From: Caryophanon latum
GTDB taxonomy: Bacteria; Bacillota; Bacilli; Bacillales_A; Planococcaceae
Assembly (NCBI RefSeq): GCF_001700325.1
Contig: NZ_MATO01000040.1
Location: 1-32,447 of the forward strand
DNA length: 32,447 bases
Direction of reading: 5' to 3'
The notes beneath the pieces are model-generated. The model saw nothing but the letters and a program-made list of their open reading frames with translations, was not told the DNA's origin and made no database searches. The stretch's first letter is position 1. Each line of letters starts with the position of its first letter. The translations under genes were made by a program, and so were the position numbers. Positions 25,439 through 32,447 of the stretch are shown here, piece by piece.

Positions 25439-25918
25439 TTAAACATGGCGTAAAAGCGTTTCGACAAATTGCGTTAAGCCGGTAACGTCGTCTTCTGTGA
25501 AGCGAGCAAGTGACGGGCTATCGATGTCGAGCACGCCGATTACTTCGCCGTCATGAATGAGTGGCACAACGACTTCTGAATTTGTTGCACCGTCGCACGC
25601 AATATGACCCGGAAACGCATGCACGTCTTTCACGAGCTGCGTTTGTTTCGTTGCGACAGCTGTGCCACAAACGCCGCGCCCGACTGGAATACGCACGCAT
25701 GCAGGCAATCCTTGAAACGGTCCAAGCACAAGCTCACCGTCTTTCATAAAGTAAAAGCCGACCCAGTTAATGTCGTCTAAAAATGTGTTCAGTAGTGCAG
25801 CTGCGTTGCTGTAGTTCGCGATCGCATCTGGCTCTCCTGTGCAAAGTGCATCAAGCTGCTTCGTGACAGTGGCGTATTGTTCAAGCAACGTGCCAGCGTA
25901 AGTCGTTTTCGTAAACAT
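25439..25918 (-). CDS. Free-methionine-R-sulfoxide reductase, GAF domain protein (YtsP type)
   Basis: This 159-residue single GAF domain protein should repair free methionine-(R)-sulfoxide. The three active-site cysteines are at C74 (LPACVRIPVG), C84 (RGVCGTA) and C108 (HIACDGATNSE). Their spacing of 10 and 24 equals that of the E. coli fRMsr (C84, C94, C118, from memory). The substrate pocket motifs NWVGFYF and GVLDIDS are present. AGAGGGAA precedes the ATG. It follows hisJ by 15 bases, with the ribosome binding site close behind the hisJ stop, so the two are probably one unit. The rpsD promoter starts directly after its stop. Confidence 0.93.
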   Translation of the reverse strand: MFTKTTYAGTLLEQYATVTKQLDALCTGEPDAIANYSNAAALLNTFLDDINWVGFYFMKDGELVLGPFQGLPACVRIPVGRGVCGTAVATKQTQLVKDVHAFPGHIACDGATNSEVVVPLIHDGEVIGVLDIDSPSLARFTEDDVTGLTQFVETLLRHV

Positions 25919-25933
25919 AAAAATTCCCTCTTT

Positions 25934-26731
25934 CTATAGAGACGCAAATACGTCGTCGTAAAATTGATGTAAGTCTGCTGCTGTGTGGGCATCTGAGCCG
26001 AAAACGAGCGGAATGCCGAGCGATTTGGCGTAAGCGACGTATGGCTTCGGTGGATACTGCTCTAAGCAATCTTTTTTCGCAAGCCCGGCGCTGTTAACGT
26101 CTAGCTCGTAGCCGTGCTGCTGCATAAGCTGAAGCGTTTTGCGAATCGCTGCGTCGTCGTCAATCGCTTCGCCGTGTGCTCGTTGGAATTTATGCACGAG
26201 CGTCGGGTGTCCGATTCGCTTTGGCTTGTACGGTCCTAAGTCCGCGATGATCGATTGCTGCAATGTGTCATAGTATAAATCGTACACCGCTTGAACACTA
26301 CCGATTTGCTTGGCGACGCTTAAAAATTCGTCCGCTGAAAAATCGATGCACGTATAACGGTCGGCAAGCTGTAAAAAATGCACCGATAAAATCGCATCGT
26401 CTAGCTCGCGACCGTACGTATTTAAAAATTGTGTCGTTTCTCGTTCATAACCTTGAATAAAATCGACTTCTAAGCCGATAGAAATGGAAATATCTTTTGC
26501 ATACAATTTTTTTAATTTGTGTAATGTGGTAAAGTATTTTTCAAGGTGTGTTTCATTCATACCAGAATCTTGATCAGGTGTTGGATCGACAAAGCTTTTT
26601 GGTAACGGCGCATGTTCTGTAAATGTAATGTGTGTAAACTGCTGTGTAATCGCTTTTTCGATGTATTGCTCAAAAGAATCTGGGCTGCCATGTGGGCAAA
26701 ATGGTGTGTGAATATGTGCATCTCTTTTCAT
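25934..26731 (-). CDS. hisJ: Histidinol-phosphatase, PHP family
   Basis: The 265-residue PHP-type phosphatase hydrolyses histidinol phosphate to histidinol in histidine synthesis. Metal-binding motifs are DAHIHTPFCPHG near the N terminus, FTEHAPLP (about 39-46), LEVDFIQG, LSVHFL, RIGHPTLV and GSDAHTAADL. The B. subtilis HisJ also lies apart from its his operon, in this same neighbourhood. Start: ATG 26731, with GGAGG 11 bases upstream. A TTG at 26749 is part of the ribosome binding site itself and is rejected. First gene of a pair with the GAF reductase, and divergent from ezrA. Confidence 0.95.
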   Translation of the reverse strand: MKRDAHIHTPFCPHGSPDSFEQYIEKAITQQFTHITFTEHAPLPKSFVDPTPDQDSGMNETHLEKYFTTLHKLKKLYAKDISISIGLEVDFIQGYERETTQFLNTYGRELDDAILSVHFLQLADRYTCIDFSADEFLSVAKQIGSVQAVYDLYYDTLQQSIIADLGPYKPKRIGHPTLVHKFQRAHGEAIDDDAAIRKTLQLMQQHGYELDVNSAGLAKKDCLEQYPPKPYVAYAKSLGIPLVFGSDAHTAADLHQFYDDVFASL

Positions 26732-26788
26732 TGTAGCTAAATCCTCCAAAAAGATTGTAAGTTTTACGATGATATAGAAGAAAAAACG

Positions 26789-26797
26789 TGCTAAAAT
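26789..26797 (+). promoter_or_regulatory. Possible extended -10 promoter of ezrA
   Basis: TGCTAAAAT is an extended -10 (TGn before TAAAAT) about 46 bases before the ezrA start. No good -35 is seen at the right distance. It lies within the short gap to divergent hisJ. Confidence 0.4.
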
Positions 26798-26842
26798 AAG
26801 AAGTAATATGTTTGATAGGGATTATGCGACAGGAGGGTTATG

Positions 26843-28552
26843 ATGGAGATTGCCATCCTCATACTCGCTCTTATTTTAATCGTTGCAATCGTCAGCTTTA
26901 GTATACGACGAAAACGCAAAAAAGAAATAGAGCGACTTGAACAGAAAAGAAAAGAATTAGAAAACCGACCGATTTCAGAGCAGTTAACGCGAGTTAAAGA
27001 CTTAAATATGGACGGTCAAGCAGAAGAATTATTTGACAGATGGCGTGCAGAATGGGATGAAGTTGTTAGCATTCATATGCCAGCAATCAAAACGCTTCTT
27101 TATGAGGCAGACGAGGCGATCGATCGATTACGCTTTTCAAAGGCGCAGGAAATCGAGAAGGAGATCGAGGAGTACATCGAACAATGCCATAGCGATATGG
27201 ACAACATTTTAGCAGAGCTAGAGCATTTAATTGGCAGCGAGGCACAAAGTCGTGTCGAAGTGGAACAGTTAAAGGAACATTATCGCAATGCACGTAAAAC
27301 GTTGTTAGCACACCAATATTCATTCGGCCCAGCGCTTTATGAGTTAGAGCGACGTTTAGAAATTTTTGCCCCAAGCTTTGAGCAATACGAAGAGTTAACA
27401 GAAGAAGGAAACTATTTACACGCAAGCGAGCTAGTAAAAAGCTTAGTCGGCGAAGCGGTAGCGCTCGAGGCGATGATCGTCGAAATTCCAGATATTTTAA
27501 CGGAGCTGCAAACGAGCATTCCAGCAACGATTAGCGATTTACGTGCAGGTCACCGTGAAATGGAGCAGCAAGGCTATTACTTAAAGCATTTAGAAATGAT
27601 TTCGTTTTTAGATGAGCTAGAGGCACATTTACACGAGCTATTACAGCTTGTACAGCAGCTAGAGCTTGATAAAGTAAAACCGAGCATTAACGTGTTAATC
27701 GAAGAGCTTGATTTTTGTTACGACCAGCTTGAAAAAGAAGTTATTTCACGCGTGTACGTTGAGCGCAATGCCTTCAACCTACAAGATCGCCTATTAAATG
27801 AATTATTACAGGCAAAAGAGTTGATTACTGAGGCGATTTTCGTTCAGCAATCGTACCGTCTCGAAAGTGAAAAAGCAGATAAGCCAAAGCGTTTAGCAAA
27901 AGAGCTTGAACTATTGCAGCGTCGTTACGATGTATTGCTAGAGCAATTTACAGACGGGCATTCAGCGTTTACGAGCTTAGAAGCTGACTTACAAGACATT
28001 ACTGCTTCATTTGAAAAAATTGCAGAAGAACAAGCTTCATTTGCCGAATATTTAAAAACGCTTCGTGTAGAAGAAATGGATATTCGCGTAGAGTTAGATG
28101 AGCTTCGCAAAGAGCTGCATGAAGTAGACCGTAAATTACATAAGGCGAACATCCCTGGAATTCCAGATGAGATGCGCAGCCGCGTTGCAGAAGTAGAAGA
28201 GCAGCTGTTTGTCGTGGAAAAAAGCTTAGAAGAAGTGCCACTTAACATGGTGCAAATTCGCACAAATGTGAAGGTTGCAAAGGAATTGTTAGAGGGCGCA
28301 CGTACGAAAGTAATCGAAATGGTTGAAAACGTTATTTTATTCGAGCATACGATTCGTTACGGCAACCGTTACCGAGCGACACATCCAGATGTGCAAAAAC
28401 GTTTCCGTGCAGCAGAGAGATCATTCACTGCGTTACGTTATACAAAGGCGTTAGAAGAAGCGGGAGTTGCGGTTTCACAAGTCGATCCAAAAGCACTTGA
28501 GGCGATTCAACGTCTTGCGCAAGATGATTTATATAAAGCGACAAAATTGTAA
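26843..28552 (+). CDS. ezrA: Septation ring formation regulator EzrA
   Basis: The 569-residue membrane protein restrains FtsZ ring formation at the poles and takes part in division at midcell. One N-terminal membrane helix (about 2-21, IAILILALILIVAIVSF) is followed by a basic stop-transfer stretch (RRKRKK). The rest is long cytoplasmic coiled coil in several spectrin-like helical bundles, rich in Glu, Leu and Lys. The length fits the family (562 in B. subtilis). Start: AGGAGG is 3 bases from ATG 26840 and 6 from ATG 26843, so the second is preferred. Its place before the cysteine desulfurase/thiI pair agrees with B. subtilis. Confidence 0.96.
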   Translation: MEIAILILALILIVAIVSFSIRRKRKKEIERLEQKRKELENRPISEQLTRVKDLNMDGQAEELFDRWRAEWDEVVSIHMPAIKTLLYEADEAIDRLRFSKAQEIEKEIEEYIEQCHSDMDNILAELEHLIGSEAQSRVEVEQLKEHYRNARKTLLAHQYSFGPALYELERRLEIFAPSFEQYEELTEEGNYLHASELVKSLVGEAVALEAMIVEIPDILTELQTSIPATISDLRAGHREMEQQGYYLKHLEMISFLDELEAHLHELLQLVQQLELDKVKPSINVLIEELDFCYDQLEKEVISRVYVERNAFNLQDRLLNELLQAKELITEAIFVQQSYRLESEKADKPKRLAKELELLQRRYDVLLEQFTDGHSAFTSLEADLQDITASFEKIAEEQASFAEYLKTLRVEEMDIRVELDELRKELHEVDRKLHKANIPGIPDEMRSRVAEVEEQLFVVEKSLEEVPLNMVQIRTNVKVAKELLEGARTKVIEMVENVILFEHTIRYGNRYRATHPDVQKRFRAAERSFTALRYTKALEEAGVAVSQVDPKALEAIQRLAQDDLYKATKL

Positions 28553-28614
28553 GCACAAACGTATGAAATTTTAAAAATGTTGTATATAATAAAAACAGCA
28601 TACACGAAATGTTT

Positions 28615-28655
28615 TAAAGGACTTGTCTCGAGCCATGCTTAGACGAGTCCTTTTC
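28615..28655 (+). terminator. Terminator of ezrA
   Basis: AAAGGACTTGTCT (28616-28628) pairs with AGACGAGTCCTTT (28641-28653, one G-U) around a 12-base loop. Only a short run of four T follows, so termination may be partial. Confidence 0.8.
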
Positions 28656-28674
28656 ATATTGGCAAAACGTTTCA

Positions 28675-28702
28675 TTTACTTATGCGCAGTTTTTGTTAAA
28701 AT
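28675..28702 (+). promoter_or_regulatory. Probable promoter of the cysteine desulfurase-thiI operon
   Basis: TTTACT (28675-28680) and TAAAAT (28697-28702) are spaced by 16 bases. It would give an untranslated leader of about 180 bases. Confidence 0.5.
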
Positions 28703-28736
28703 AAACAATTGATGTTCAAATGCAAACGAGTGTGTC

Positions 28737-28841
28737 GATTAACGAATAATTAGGCTGGACGCGTTCAGCCACACTAGTTCAACTTTGTATTCGATTTACA
28801 CAATGAAAAACACGAAGTTCATTTCGTGAAACGAGTTAATC
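28737..28841 (+). promoter_or_regulatory. Possible structured leader RNA before the cysteine desulfurase
   Basis: Nested complementary segments suggest a multi-helix RNA. GATTAA (28737-28742) pairs with TTAATC (28836-28841) and encloses CGAATA (28743-28748) with TATTCG (28788-28793). That pair encloses GGCTG/CAGCC (28753-28757, 28766-28770). A hairpin CACGAA/TTCGTG (28811-28816, 28823-28828) stands beside it. No known riboswitch is recognised, and the helices are short. Confidence 0.3.
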
Positions 28842-28887
28842 AACAGATGTGAAATGTAAAAGTACTAACAATAAAGGAAGGCTTCAT

Positions 28888-30030
28888 ATGATTTATTTAG
28901 ATAATAGCGCAACGACGAAAGTGCATGACGATGTGCTTGCGTCATTTATACAAGTAAACAATCAGTATTATGGCAATGCGGCATCGATTCATGCAATGGG
29001 TGTGGAGTCAAACGATTTATTAACACGTGCGCGCATGCAAGTGGCACAACTTGTTTATGCAGAGCCAGAGAATGTTATTTTTACATCAGGTGGCACGGAA
29101 TCAAACAACTTTGCGTTTTATGGTGTCGCAGCGGCAAGTAAGCATAAAGGTCGCCACATCATTACGACAGCGGTTGAGCATCCGTGTGTGTTAGAGGCAG
29201 CAAAGCGTTTGCAGCAGCAAGGCTACGAAGTCGATTATTTATCTGTCAATGCACAAGGTGTCATTTCACTAGAGGAGCTGCGTGATAAAATACGAAAAGA
29301 TACCGTACTTGTGAGCATTATGCACGTTAACAATGAAATGGGTGCGATCATGCCGATTCAGCAGGCGGCGGCAATTATTCATGACAACAGTCGCGCTGTA
29401 TTCCATGTCGATGCGATTCAAAGCTTCGGCAAACTGCCAATTACACTAGCGGACGGCCCGGATATTATTACGATTTCAGGGCATAAAATTCATGCGTTAA
29501 AAGGTTCAGGTGTACTTGCGATGAAAAAGCATGTGCAAATTGAGCCGTTCATCGTCGGTGGTGGGCAAGAATTCGGCATGCGTAGCGGAACGGTCGCAGT
29601 GCCACAAGCAGTCGCATTTGCAAAAGCAGCGCGCATGGCAGTTGAGCAAATGCCAGCGCATGCAAAAACGTACAGTGCATGGAAGCAACAATTATTTCAA
29701 TATTTTGAGTCGTTAGGTGATGCGGTAAACGTTATTTCACCAGCAGACGGTGCACCGCATATCGTGTCAGTTGGCGTACAAGGCTTAAAAGGTGAAATTT
29801 TAATTAATGCACTGCAAAAAGAAGGCATCATTGTATCGACATCAAGTGCTTGTTCATCACGTCAAACGAAAACGAGCCACGTCATGGAAGCAATCAAAGT
29901 GCCACAGCAATATAAAGACGGTGTCATCCGCATTAGCTTTGGCGCAAATAATACAGAGGCAGACATACAAAAGTTTAAGCAAGTATTTACACATGTCATG
30001 CATCAATTAAAAGGAGAATTCGTACGATGA
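28888..30030 (+). CDS. Cysteine desulfurase partner of ThiI (NifZ/IscS-like)
   Basis: The 380-residue PLP enzyme takes sulfur from cysteine as a persulfide. The N terminus IYLDNSATTKVHDDV, the segment FTSGGTESNNFA, the Schiff-base lysine K200 in ISGHKIHALKG, and the sulfur-carrying C322 in STSSACSSRQTK are all present. By position it matches B. subtilis NifZ, which passes sulfur to ThiI for 4-thiouridine in tRNA. Start: ATG 28888 with AAAGGAAG 7 bases upstream. An in-frame ATG at 28849 has no ribosome binding site and adds residues absent from the family. Its stop overlaps the thiI start as ATGA, so translation is coupled. Confidence 0.94.
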   Translation: MIYLDNSATTKVHDDVLASFIQVNNQYYGNAASIHAMGVESNDLLTRARMQVAQLVYAEPENVIFTSGGTESNNFAFYGVAAASKHKGRHIITTAVEHPCVLEAAKRLQQQGYEVDYLSVNAQGVISLEELRDKIRKDTVLVSIMHVNNEMGAIMPIQQAAAIIHDNSRAVFHVDAIQSFGKLPITLADGPDIITISGHKIHALKGSGVLAMKKHVQIEPFIVGGGQEFGMRSGTVAVPQAVAFAKAARMAVEQMPAHAKTYSAWKQQLFQYFESLGDAVNVISPADGAPHIVSVGVQGLKGEILINALQKEGIIVSTSSACSSRQTKTSHVMEAIKVPQQYKDGVIRISFGANNTEADIQKFKQVFTHVMHQLKGEFVR

Positions 30031-31232
30031 TGTATAAAGAAATTTTAATTCGCTACGGTGAATTATCGACAAAAGGAAAAAATAAAAAGGATTTTATCGC
30101 GCGTTTACGTGATAATATTCGATACAGCTTCACAGATTTAGCACCGTTGAAAATTCGCACAGAGCGCGACCGCATGTTTATCGAAACAGAAACAGAAGAG
30201 CGCATGGAGCAATTAATGACGCGCATTCCGAAAATTTTCGGCATTCAGTCGTTTTCAGCAGTTGCATCAGCGGAAAAAAATATGGATGCGATTAAAGAAG
30301 TCGCGCATAAAATTATGGAGCAGTATAAAGAGCCAATTACATTTAAAGTAGAAGTAAAGCGTACAGACAAATCGTTCCCGCTTGAAACACATGATATTCA
30401 ACGTGACGTCGGTGGTTATTTATTGACACATTTTGATCACTTAACAGTAGATGTGAAAAAGCCTGAGCTACCACTGCGTATTGAAATTCGTGACGATGCA
30501 GCGTATTTAATGGCAGGTGTTATTAAAGGTGCAGGTGGTATGCCAGTCGGTTCGAATGGTAAATCGTTGCTTATGCTTTCAGGCGGTATTGATAGCCCAG
30601 TTGCAGCGTATTTAATGATGAAGCGAGGTGTGCGTCTTGAAGCGATTCACTTCTTTAGCCCACCGTATACGAGTGAAAATTCACTGCAAAAAGTAAAGGA
30701 TTTAACGAATCTTTGTACGCAGTTTGGCGCGCGCATTCGTCTGCATGTCATTCCGTTTACGGAAATTCAAACGCTTATTAAAGATAGCGTGCCAGCGAAC
30801 GTTTCGATGACGACGACGCGTCGCATGATGATGAAAATTGCAGATCAAGTGCGTGAAGAAGTTGGTGCACTCGGTATCGTAACAGGTGAAAGCCTAGGAC
30901 AGGTAGCATCGCAAACGTTAGAAAGCTTAACGGCAATTAATGATGTGACGACGACGCCAGTGCTGCGTCCGTTACTGAGCTACGATAAGCTAGAAATTAT
31001 CGACATTGCTGAACAAATTGGCACGTACGAAACGTCAATTTTACCGTATGAAGATTGCTGTACGATTTTCACGCCGTCGAATCCAAAAACGAAGCCGAAG
31101 CTAGAAAAAGTAGAATACTACGAAAGCTTCACGGAGTTTGATGAGTTAATCGCAAAAGCAGTGCGTAACCGTGAAACGTATAGCTACCCGCAAAAGCAGC
31201 CGAAAGCGGATAAGTTTGCAGATTTGTTATAA
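30027..31232 (+). CDS. thiI: tRNA uracil 4-sulfurtransferase ThiI
   Basis: The 401-residue enzyme adenylates and thiolates U8 of tRNA. It has an N-terminal ferredoxin-like and THUMP region (to about residue 165) and then a PP-loop ATP pyrophosphatase domain with LSGGIDSPVAAY (SGGIDS at 185-190). The rhodanese domain that carries the sulfur in E. coli ThiI is missing, as is normal for the Bacillus type. ATGCTGTTGATT-like tails are also absent; conserved cysteines appear in EDCCTIF. This fits direct sulfur delivery from the desulfurase encoded just upstream. AAGGAG is about 10 bases before ATG 30027, and ATG 30030 is an equally possible start. Confidence 0.96.
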   Translation: MMYKEILIRYGELSTKGKNKKDFIARLRDNIRYSFTDLAPLKIRTERDRMFIETETEERMEQLMTRIPKIFGIQSFSAVASAEKNMDAIKEVAHKIMEQYKEPITFKVEVKRTDKSFPLETHDIQRDVGGYLLTHFDHLTVDVKKPELPLRIEIRDDAAYLMAGVIKGAGGMPVGSNGKSLLMLSGGIDSPVAAYLMMKRGVRLEAIHFFSPPYTSENSLQKVKDLTNLCTQFGARIRLHVIPFTEIQTLIKDSVPANVSMTTTRRMMMKIADQVREEVGALGIVTGESLGQVASQTLESLTAINDVTTTPVLRPLLSYDKLEIIDIAEQIGTYETSILPYEDCCTIFTPSNPKTKPKLEKVEYYESFTEFDELIAKAVRNRETYSYPQKQPKADKFADLL

Positions 31233-31266
31233 ATAACGACAGTCACATAGCGATGTGAGACAAAAT

Positions 31267-31306
31267 AAATGCCTGTGGAGCGCTTTTCGTTCCGCGGGCA
31301 TTTTTT
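31267..31306 (+). terminator. Terminator after thiI
   Basis: AAATGCCTGTGGA (31267-31279) pairs with TCCGCGGGCATTT (31291-31303), 13 bp with two G-U pairs, followed by six T in total. The rest of the gap to 31485 is very AT-rich and holds nothing that I recognise; no sspA-like gene is present. Confidence 0.9.
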
Positions 31307-31485
31307 CGTTTACTTTTAGCATAGCGGCGTATTTCCATTTCACGATAGTAATTAAGACTAGGTGCTAAAATTTGCCTATTTTATAAAAATGAACTTTAAG
31401 TTTAAACGAAGGAATTTTTGTTTGCGATAGAAATTATAAACTTTTATAAAAATTGTGACTTGATAATAAAAAGTTGAATATTTTT

Positions 31486-31514
31486 TTGAAAAAACAAAAA
31501 AATGGAGGTATAAT
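31486..31514 (+). promoter_or_regulatory. SigA-type promoter of the acyl-CoA synthetase gene
   Basis: TTGAAA (31486-31491) and a perfect TATAAT (31509-31514) are 17 bases apart. The start would be near 31521. This uses up the GGAGGTATAATG that looks at first like the start of a small open frame. Confidence 0.8.
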
Positions 31515-31523
31515 GGAAATAGG

Positions 31524-31557
31524 TACACAAAAGGGGTGTATCGTTACACAAAGGGGG
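31524..31557 (+). repeat. Tandem TACACAAARGGGG repeat in the leader
   Basis: TACACAAAAGGGG (31524-31536) and TACACAAAGGGGG (31545-31557) are 12/13 identical and 21 bases apart. The GTGTA between them (31536-31540) can pair with either TACAC. The second copy supplies the ribosome binding site of the gene. Confidence 0.6.
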
Positions 31558-31565
31558 AATTGAAT

Positions 31566-32417
31566 ATGGATCGAAATGAGCTAGTAGCACCGCAGATTTA
31601 CAACATTGTAGAAGAAATTGAACGCTATGCTAATGTGTCTAACGATGCGTTAATCGTACATAACGAAGATGACACAATCGAGCGTATTTCATACAAAGCG
31701 TTAATTGAGCGTGCAAACCGCGTAGCGAATGTTTTCCAGCAAGATGGTTTACAAAAAGGGGACGTAGCACTCATTATGGTACCGCGCTCAGTTGAAGCGT
31801 ACGTTGTGTACATTGCAGCATTAAAGGCAGGATTAGCTATTATTCCGAGCTCGGAAATGCTGCGTGCAAAAGATATTGATTACCGCATCGTGCATGCTGA
31901 GGCAAAGGCGATCATTGCGGATGAAGCATACATTAGTGAATTTGAAGAAGCGGAGCATGCGAGCTCGATTAAGCAATACGTAATCGGAGCAGCACCAGAG
32001 CCTTGGCGTCAAATTCGTCAGCTCGTGCAATCGCAGCCGACGACGTTCGAAACAGTAAAAACAGCGAGTACAGACGTAGCGTTTATCGCATACACAAGTG
32101 GTACGACAGGCAATCCAAAAGCAGCCGTGCATCCACATTCTTGGGGCTATGCGCATTTACGTACAGCTGCTCCACAATGGTTAGGCATTCAAGAAGGCGA
32201 CGTTGTTTGGGCAACAGCAGCACCAGGCTGGCAAAAATGGATTTGGAGTCCGTTTTTAGCATCACTCGGAAGCGGCGCAACAGCATTTGTGCATAAAGGA
32301 CGCTTCTCACCAGAGGACTTCTTACACATTTTAGAGGAGTACAAAGTGAACGTGCTTTGCTGTACGCCAACAGAGTATCGTTTAATGGCAAAGGTAGAAG
32401 ATTTATATATAAGGTGA
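31566..32417 (+). pseudogene. Acyl-CoA synthetase (AMP-forming), N-terminal part only, broken off near the window end
   Basis: The frame encodes 283 residues of an ANL-family acyl-CoA synthetase of the MbcS/YtcI type, which activates carboxylic acids to acyl-CoA through an acyl-adenylate. The AMP-binding loop YTSGTTGNPKAAVHP begins at Y176, and TAAPGWQKWIWSPFLASLGSGATAFV and NVLCCTPTEYRL follow. The family is about 530 residues, so the second half (the second adenylate motif, the hinge and the C-terminal lid with the catalytic Lys) is missing. After KVEDL (codons ending about 32405) the next codons read YIR and then TGA. None of the three frames of the remaining 40 bases shows the expected family sequence, and the DNA becomes very AT-rich. 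This points to an insertion, a rearrangement or an assembly junction rather than a simple frameshift. The start is ATG 31566, 8 bases after GGGGG. Its place after thiI fits B. subtilis ytcI. Confidence 0.8.
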
Positions 32418-32447
32418 TTAATATTTAGATTTAAATCCTTTTTCTTC
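32406..32447. other. AT-rich sequence replacing the rest of the acyl-CoA synthetase
   Basis: About 42 bases from the point of break to the window end are A/T-rich with several stop codons in the gene's direction. They may be the edge of a mobile element or another rearranged segment. No terminal repeat, target duplication or transposase can be seen within this short length. Confidence 0.4.

Noticed and set aside
28585-28590. TATAAT just after ezrA as a promoter
   Set aside because: There is no acceptable -35, and the ezrA terminator lies directly downstream.
28849-28887. Thirteen-codon N-terminal extension of the cysteine desulfurase
   Set aside because: There is no ribosome binding site, the residues are low in complexity and absent from the family, and AAAGGAAG fits ATG 28888.
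31513-31563. A 16-codon open frame (MEIGTQKGCI..) with GGAGG in front, ending 2 bases before the acyl-CoA synthetase start
   Set aside because: Its ATG lies in the perfect TATAAT -10 box, 17 bases after TTGAAA, so transcription should begin downstream of it.

Overview
The window reads as chromosomal DNA of a low-GC, Gram-positive, endospore-former-type bacterium of the Bacillales. The best guess is the Planococcaceae, close to Lysinibacillus or Solibacillus. This rests on recalled family and synteny knowledge, not on a search. The evidence is strong GGAGG-type ribosome binding sites, a T-box before tyrS, a ribosomal S4 leader before rpsD, a secreted protein with three SLH domains (which implies an S-layer type wall), and gene neighbourhoods resembling the B. 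subtilis aroA-ccpA-acuCBA / tyrS-rpsD-ytsP-hisJ / ezrA-nifZ-thiI-ytcI region.

Layout. Bases 1-5475 are bracketed by two inverted copies of a GC-rich dispersed repeat. They enclose a large FtsA/PilM-fold ATPase gene (minus), the bifunctional chorismate mutase-DAHP synthase gene aroA (plus) and an SLH-domain surface protein gene (minus). Bases 5825-9403 carry ccpA (plus) converging on the acuABC operon (minus), which controls acetyl-CoA synthetase by reversible acetylation. Bases 9579-13819 are an arginine operon argC-argJ-argB-argD behind a strong promoter overlapped by ArgR boxes. Bases 13959-20712 form a cell-wall cluster: two paralogous glucosaminidases, one a lipoprotein and one freely secreted, converge on a class A penicillin-binding protein. 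Bases 20781-22367 are the T-box-controlled tyrS. Bases 22415-24335 are a two-gene operon of unknown function; its second product has TPR-like helices and a C-terminal domain that may be a degenerate GGDEF fold. Then come rpsD with an autoregulatory-type leader, a free-methionine-sulfoxide reductase, hisJ, ezrA, and the cysteine desulfurase/ThiI pair for tRNA thiolation. Last is an acyl-CoA synthetase gene that breaks off at about half length near the window end.

How the genes work together. The window mixes housekeeping metabolism (aromatic amino acid entry, arginine, carbon control, acetate activation control, tRNA charging and thiolation) with envelope growth and division (EzrA, the penicillin-binding protein, the glucosaminidases, the SLH protein, the FtsA-like ATPase). 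Nearly every transcription unit is closed by a clear hairpin terminator, often shared by convergent genes. The points most worth a second look are the truncated acyl-CoA synthetase and its leader, the unknown TPR/GGDEF-like operon, the inverted structured repeats, the FtsA-like protein with its repeated C-terminal domains, the paired glucosaminidases, and the displacement of acsA from its usual place beside acuA. No tRNA, rRNA, CRISPR array or transposase gene was seen.
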